Source of the DNA: Spirochaetota bacterium
GTDB taxonomy: Bacteria > Spirochaetota > Spirochaetia > Treponematales > Rectinemataceae
Assembly: GCA_026398595.1 (NCBI GenBank)
Contig: JAPLSO010000063.1
Span: 1 to 62,612, forward strand
DNA length: 62,612 nucleotides
Direction of reading: 5' to 3'
Each line of letters opens with the position of its first letter. The first letter of the stretch is position 1. The notes under the pieces were generated by a model that saw only the letters and a list, made by a program, of their open reading frames with translations, was not told the DNA's origin and did no database searches. Of this stretch, positions 58,930-62,612 are shown one piece after another. The translations under genes were made by a program, and so were the position numbers.

Positions 58930-59967
58930 TCAGGGCTGTTCACCGTAGTTCTGCAGTATTTCCTTGACGTAGCGGTCGAAATCCGACTCAAAAAGGCCGT
59001 CCTGGACGATGCGGTACTTTTCGAATTCGGTTTCGGCGAAGGCTTTGGCCATTTCCTGGCCCACCTTGCCGGGGTTGTCCAGGATCTCGCGCTCGTTGAA
59101 CTGAAGGAAGGCATTCAGCTTTTTCGCCCAATCTTCCATCGTCATGGGAATATTGCGCTTGGCCTGGTCCTCTGCGTAGTCCAGATACATGGTGACGATG
59201 CGGTTGAGGGAATCCAGCTCATCCTTCTTCAGGTAGTTTTTCGCGACGACGACATCAGGCTTGAGTATTTTGCCTTTGGGGGCGTTCTTCCAGCTGGTCA
59301 AGCCCATGTGGTCCTTGGAACTATCCGCGCGGTCCGCGATGAGTTCGGCGGCTGTCTGCCCATGGCTGGCGAAATGCAACTTGTTCTGGATCGTGGCGAA
59401 GAAAGTTTTCGTGGCTTCGGCATCGCTGCAGTAATCCATGGCTGTAGCGTAGATGTCGGTGATCTTCTGGTAGAACAGGCGCTCGCTGGCCCTGATCTCG
59501 CGGACCTCGGCCAGCAGGTCGTCGAAGTATTCCTTGCTCAAGGAGGCGCCGTTCTTGAGCCGCTCCTTGTCCAGCACATAGCCTCGGAGGGAAAAGTCCC
59601 GGAGTACACCGGTCGCCCACTGCCTGAACTGGATGGCTCGGGCGGAGTTGACGCGGAAGCCTACGGCGATGATGGCATCGAGGTTGTAATGATCAACTTC
59701 TCGGGATACTTCGCGAGTACCTTCAGTCTGAACTATCCGGAATTTCCGGATAGTTGCATCGCGGAGCTGTTCTTTTGTTTCGTAAAGGTTAACCAGATGC
59801 TCATTTATTGTTCTGACATCTACGTTGAAGAGGGTCGCCATTATTTTCTGGGTCAGCCAGACAGTACCGTCTTCGACGCGGACTTCGATGCTATCCTCCC
59901 CGGCCTGCCGGGTGAAGATGAGAAACTCCGCTGTGCTGTTCCGAATCTGCAGGTTCTTCTCGCTCAT
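58930..59967 (-). CDS. RhuM-family protein
   Basis: 345 aa from ATG 59967, overlapping the stop of the BRO-like gene (ATGA). The N-terminal IEVRVEDGTVWLTQKIMATLFNVDVRTINEHL is a DNA-binding-like motif of the RhuM family; HYNLDAIIAVGFRVNSARAIQFRQWATGVL, and YSDAEATKTFFATIQNKL-type motifs follow. RhuM was named as a virulence-region protein in Salmonella. Members are often embedded in type I restriction loci, with no settled role. Here it is the last gene of the yhcG-hsdS-bro-rhuM run. Confidence 0.9.
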   Translation of the reverse strand: MSEKNLQIRNSTAEFLIFTRQAGEDSIEVRVEDGTVWLTQKIMATLFNVDVRTINEHLVNLYETKEQLRDATIRKFRIVQTEGTREVSREVDHYNLDAIIAVGFRVNSARAIQFRQWATGVLRDFSLRGYVLDKERLKNGASLSKEYFDDLLAEVREIRASERLFYQKITDIYATAMDYCSDAEATKTFFATIQNKLHFASHGQTAAELIADRADSSKDHMGLTSWKNAPKGKILKPDVVVAKNYLKKDELDSLNRIVTMYLDYAEDQAKRNIPMTMEDWAKKLNAFLQFNEREILDNPGKVGQEMAKAFAETEFEKYRIVQDGLFESDFDRYVKEILQNYGEQP

Positions 59968-60401
59968 GCCGACCTCCGGCAATTCGCCAGTTCAGGATCT
60001 TTCCAGTATTCGCGGGCGCGATCGAGCGATCGGGCAGGATCGCTCATATCCTGGATCCGCTCGTAGCCTACTTTGGCGAGCCATTGCATGAAGGGCTCGG
60101 CCTTGGGGGACGGAATGGATTGGATAATACGAAGCAGACCTTGCACATCCGCCGCATCGGTCTGTCTCATCTTCCCGTCAGGCGCCTTCATTTTGAACTG
60201 TCGACAAATTGTCGACAGTTCAAATCCATCGTCGGACCTTATACGCAGCTTCATCTTAAACCAGTAATCTCGGGGATTGAGACTTTCGGACAGTACAGCG
60301 ATCACATCTATCACCGAGAAGTACCAGGTATCGGTGGTCTCATCATACAAGCAGCGTATTGGCGAGTTCTCAAAGCTGATAAGCGATTGTTCCTCAGTCA
60401 T
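59964..60401 (-). CDS. BRO-N domain protein (short)
   Basis: 145 aa. The phage-antirepressor-like BRO-N domain starts ISFENSPIRCLYDETTDTWYFSVIDVIAVL, then NPRDYWFKMKLR, MRQTDAADVQGLLRIIQSIPSPKAEPFMQWLAKVGYERIQDM and ARSLDRAREYW. Longer relatives go on with a C-terminal domain after the DRAREY motif; this one ends 14 residues later, so it is a short form or a truncation. AGGAGG overlaps the hsdS stop, and its stop overlaps the rhuM start. Confidence 0.85.
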   Translation of the reverse strand: MTEEQSLISFENSPIRCLYDETTDTWYFSVIDVIAVLSESLNPRDYWFKMKLRIRSDDGFELSTICRQFKMKAPDGKMRQTDAADVQGLLRIIQSIPSPKAEPFMQWLAKVGYERIQDMSDPARSLDRAREYWKDPELANCRRSA

Positions 60402-60412
60402 ATCCCGGCCTC

Positions 60413-61618
60413 CTAGAGTTCATCATTGAACGCCCGGTGCAGGAGCGACCGCTTCAGCTCGTCCAAGGCGGCGAGCTTTTTCTGGTACAGGGAGACGAGG
60501 CGCTGGGTTTCTGCATAAATATCATCTATATTAGCAATTAGGTAGGGTACTTCTGATAATGGAGGTAAAGGGAGTTTAAATCGACCCAATGCTTCTCCAG
60601 TAAAATGTAGAATTCCTGTTCCAGTAAAATATTGCTTAAGCTCCCCACTTTTCTCCTGTGAATAGAGATAGTAAACAAACCATTTACTGTATTCCTGCTT
60701 ATAAAAACGAACGCGATGTAAGGCTTTCTGAAAGTAAATTGGGTATTCTTCATTCCATATTGCAGCTCGGCCAGGATAGCCACCTTCACAGATAATGACA
60801 TCTCCTTTCTTTATAGTGCATTTTGAGTATTCATCTTCAAGAAAGCGCATTTCTAAAAGGTTGGATAAATCGAATGCAAACCAACGGACATTGATGTTTC
60901 TTAAATAAAGCTGTAAGGTGCCCCTGTTTTTTGCCTTGTCTAGCATTTTGCCCAGTAAGTGGTCCGCAATATCATCAACCGCTTTTTCCACCCACCCCTT
61001 GCCTCTTTGATTAAAAACCGATTGCAGATAGCTTTCAAATAGAGCCTTGGCGTTATTTAGGTTCTTTTCCGTGCTGGCTTTGGCGACGGCGATCTCCGCG
61101 AAGGCTTCGTCGAGAATGGCGACGATACGGCGCTGTTCGGGGAGCTGTGGCATCGGTATTTCTATGCGTTTATATGCATTTACATCAAGATTTCGTATAC
61201 CGGTCGAGTGACTTTGTATCTTTTCGGTTATGCCGGATAAATGTATCCAATATAGAAATTTATGAAGGTACCTATAATCAACCGACTGAGGGTTTTTTAC
61301 GCGCAAGGCGGCAGTAAAATTGCTGCAAGAATACTCTCCATTGCTTTTATTATAGAGAGCTACGCGACCAACGGGCTGTTTAGGACCACCGCCAGATTTT
61401 TCTAGAATCAAATCGCCGAGAAGTAATCGGCGTTTTTGATACTTTCTTATTTCGACATCGAGATATGCAATATTGGAGTCATCGAGCAATCCATCTTTTC
61501 TAAAATTGATATTCCTAAAGACTCCAACCTTTATAAAAGGAGGTTTTTCGCCTATCCACAGTCCATTGATAAGCTCGCATATGTCGTCAAGTCTTTTAAA
61601 TTCCCATAATTTATTCAT
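60413..61618 (-). CDS. hsdS: Type I restriction enzyme specificity subunit
   Basis: 401 aa from ATG 61618; the upstream nuclease relic ends at the overlapping TAA. Two target-recognition domains (about residues 1-180 and 210-370) are each followed by a conserved helical spacer: LPEQRRIVAILDEAFAEIAVAKASTEKN, and the second one ending YAETQRLVSLYQKKLAALDELKRSLLHRAF. It sets the two-part DNA target for HsdM/HsdR. The coding is visibly more AT-rich than the neighbours (for example 60530-60960 and 61180-61620), which fits exchange of recognition domains between strains or species. Confidence 0.95.
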   Translation of the reverse strand: MNKLWEFKRLDDICELINGLWIGEKPPFIKVGVFRNINFRKDGLLDDSNIAYLDVEIRKYQKRRLLLGDLILEKSGGGPKQPVGRVALYNKSNGEYSCSNFTAALRVKNPQSVDYRYLHKFLYWIHLSGITEKIQSHSTGIRNLDVNAYKRIEIPMPQLPEQRRIVAILDEAFAEIAVAKASTEKNLNNAKALFESYLQSVFNQRGKGWVEKAVDDIADHLLGKMLDKAKNRGTLQLYLRNINVRWFAFDLSNLLEMRFLEDEYSKCTIKKGDVIICEGGYPGRAAIWNEEYPIYFQKALHRVRFYKQEYSKWFVYYLYSQEKSGELKQYFTGTGILHFTGEALGRFKLPLPPLSEVPYLIANIDDIYAETQRLVSLYQKKLAALDELKRSLLHRAFNDEL

Positions 61619-61619
61619 T

Positions 61620-62612
61620 TTACTTGCTGGCATATATACAGCCCACTTCCTTGGCCCACTCCGCCAGCTTGCTCTGTAGTTCTTCCTTGCTCGGAAGGTA
61701 GAGCTGGTATTCGCCCGCGTGGATGTTGGTCTCCTTGGGCAGAGTGATCTCCACGAGGGATTTGTTCTTCTGCCTGCAGAGGACGATGCCGATGGTCGGG
61801 TTTTCTTCCTCGGTTTTAACGAAACGGTCGAAATAGTTGACGTACATCTGCATTTGGCCGAGGTCCTGGTGGGCCAGCTTGCCGATCTTGAGGTCGATCA
61901 GAACGTAGCTCTGTAAAAGGCGGTTGTAGAAGACGATGTCGACGTAGAAATGCTCGGCGGGAGGAAGCGCTCGATCCGCTCGATGATGGCGCCTTCCAGG
62001 TCGGATTCCGAATACCTGGCTTTTTCTTCCAGGCCCAGGAATTCCAATACGAGGGGATCCTTCAGGACATCCTCAGGCTTCGCGACGACCTGCCCTTCCC
62101 TGGACAGCTTGCGGATCCCTTCCTTGTCGCGGCTCAGGGCGAGCCTTTCGTAGAGGCCGCTGTCGAACTGTCGCCGGAGGTCCCGAACTGTCCAGTTCTG
62201 TTCCGTCGCTTCGATCTCATAGAAGCTTCTCTCTTCAGGGTTCTTGATTTCCAAGAGGAAAACATAATGTGACCAACTCAGTGAAAAAAGCGATCTAGCA
62301 TTCGAGGATTGTCCAGACAGCGTCTGGACAATCGCTGGCATGATGGCACCTTCTCCCTGTCTGTCTTGATACGCCAGATAGAACTTTCTCATGGATGAAA
62401 TATTGCTGCGGGAGAATCCCGGTCCGAAATCCTTACTTAGTCGTTCAGAAAGGCTTTCCAGTACTTCGTCGCCGTATCCCGCTCGTGTTTCCCCACGCTG
62501 TTCGTATCCGACGATATGTCTGTCAATTTCATAATTGGTATATACTTGTAGTAAGTTGACGCCTCTGGCTGCGGACTTCCTGGCGAATAGGATCAAATCC
62601 CGAACTTGGGTA
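61620..62612 (-). pseudogene. YhcG/DUF1016-type PD-(D/E)xK nuclease gene, broken and cut by the window edge
   Basis: The frame is open from the right edge. LLQVYTNYEIDRHIVGYEQRG and WTVRDLRRQFDSGLYERLALSRDKEGI are the DUF1016 N-terminal domain. After AIIERIERFL (about 61955-61965) the sequence jumps frame to HFYVDIVFYNRLLQSYVLIDLKIGKLAHQDLGQMQMYV (shown in parts: HFYVDIVFYN, LIDLKIGKL, QMQMYVNYFD) and ends YLPSKEELQSKLAEWAKE. The normal 20-25 residues before HFYVD (GKGFAFVGRQ-type) are missing. The nuclease core Asp and DxK-type motif remain, but in another frame. These nucleases are common neighbours of type I systems. Confidence 0.85.

Overview
The window looks like chromosomal DNA of a Gram-negative bacterium with fairly high GC (about 60% by eye), most likely a spirochaete (Spirochaetota). 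The hints are a large OmpA-type lipoprotein with the FSPDGDGEND-type motif common in treponeme-like envelope proteins, many ABC importers whose operons often lack their own ATPase, and a TatT-like periplasmic protein. No rRNA, tRNA or CRISPR array was seen, so the taxonomic guess rests on gene content alone.

Layout, left to right. 1-3403: truncated EamA transporter carrying an 18-bp tandem repeat, a divergent cobalamin-type radical SAM protein, a 52-codon overlapping ORF, and hemolysin III. 3512-8635: a compact operon of secreted gamma-glutamyltransferase, a secreted DUF6305 protein, a TRAP-type large permease, a 48-aa membrane peptide and a membrane-anchored aspartoacylase-like hydrolase, closed by a strong terminator. 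8656-13673: RRM RNA-binding protein, MFS exporter, and a tightly overlapping nitroreductase / ketopantoate reductase / mannose-1-P guanylyltransferase / dCTP deaminase operon. 13809-19802 (minus): CUT1 sugar importer, two zinc alcohol dehydrogenases and a DeoR repressor. 19909-30764: a divergent metabolic module. Leftward it encodes a triosephosphate-isomerase paralogue, a LarA-like racemase, a NagB-like deaminase/isomerase and a TauE/SafE exporter. Rightward it encodes a NitT/TauT-type ABC importer, a phosphoglucose-isomerase-like enzyme, a phosphofructokinase-like enzyme and a LacI regulator. TTGC-rich operator-like repeats lie between the arms.

30757-39468: a region with decaying genes (nagA, acetamidase/formamidase and class II aldolase relics) interspersed with an ECF sigma factor plus a small membrane protein, small periplasmic proteins, and a TetR-controlled ABC exporter. 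39540-44940: a second ABC importer (FbpABC/AfuABC type) plus a MATE exporter. 45015-52540: assorted single genes and pairs (flavodoxin, SDR, AsnA, M48 protease, frameshifted HD protein, methyltransferase, MBL hydrolase, ferredoxin-type aldo/keto reductase). 52683-55499: OmpA lipoprotein. 55558-62612: a type I restriction locus (hsdR, hsdS; hsdM not in view) with embedded BRO-N and RhuM genes and a broken YhcG-type nuclease gene. The hsdS target-recognition part is visibly AT-rich and probably foreign.

The best candidates for undescribed biology are the GGT/DUF6305/TRAP-like/aspartoacylase operon, in which standard TRAP partners appear to be replaced, and the divergent sulfonate-transporter-plus-sugar-phosphate module. 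A recurring lesion is also notable: four genes carry an internal deletion that shifts the frame.
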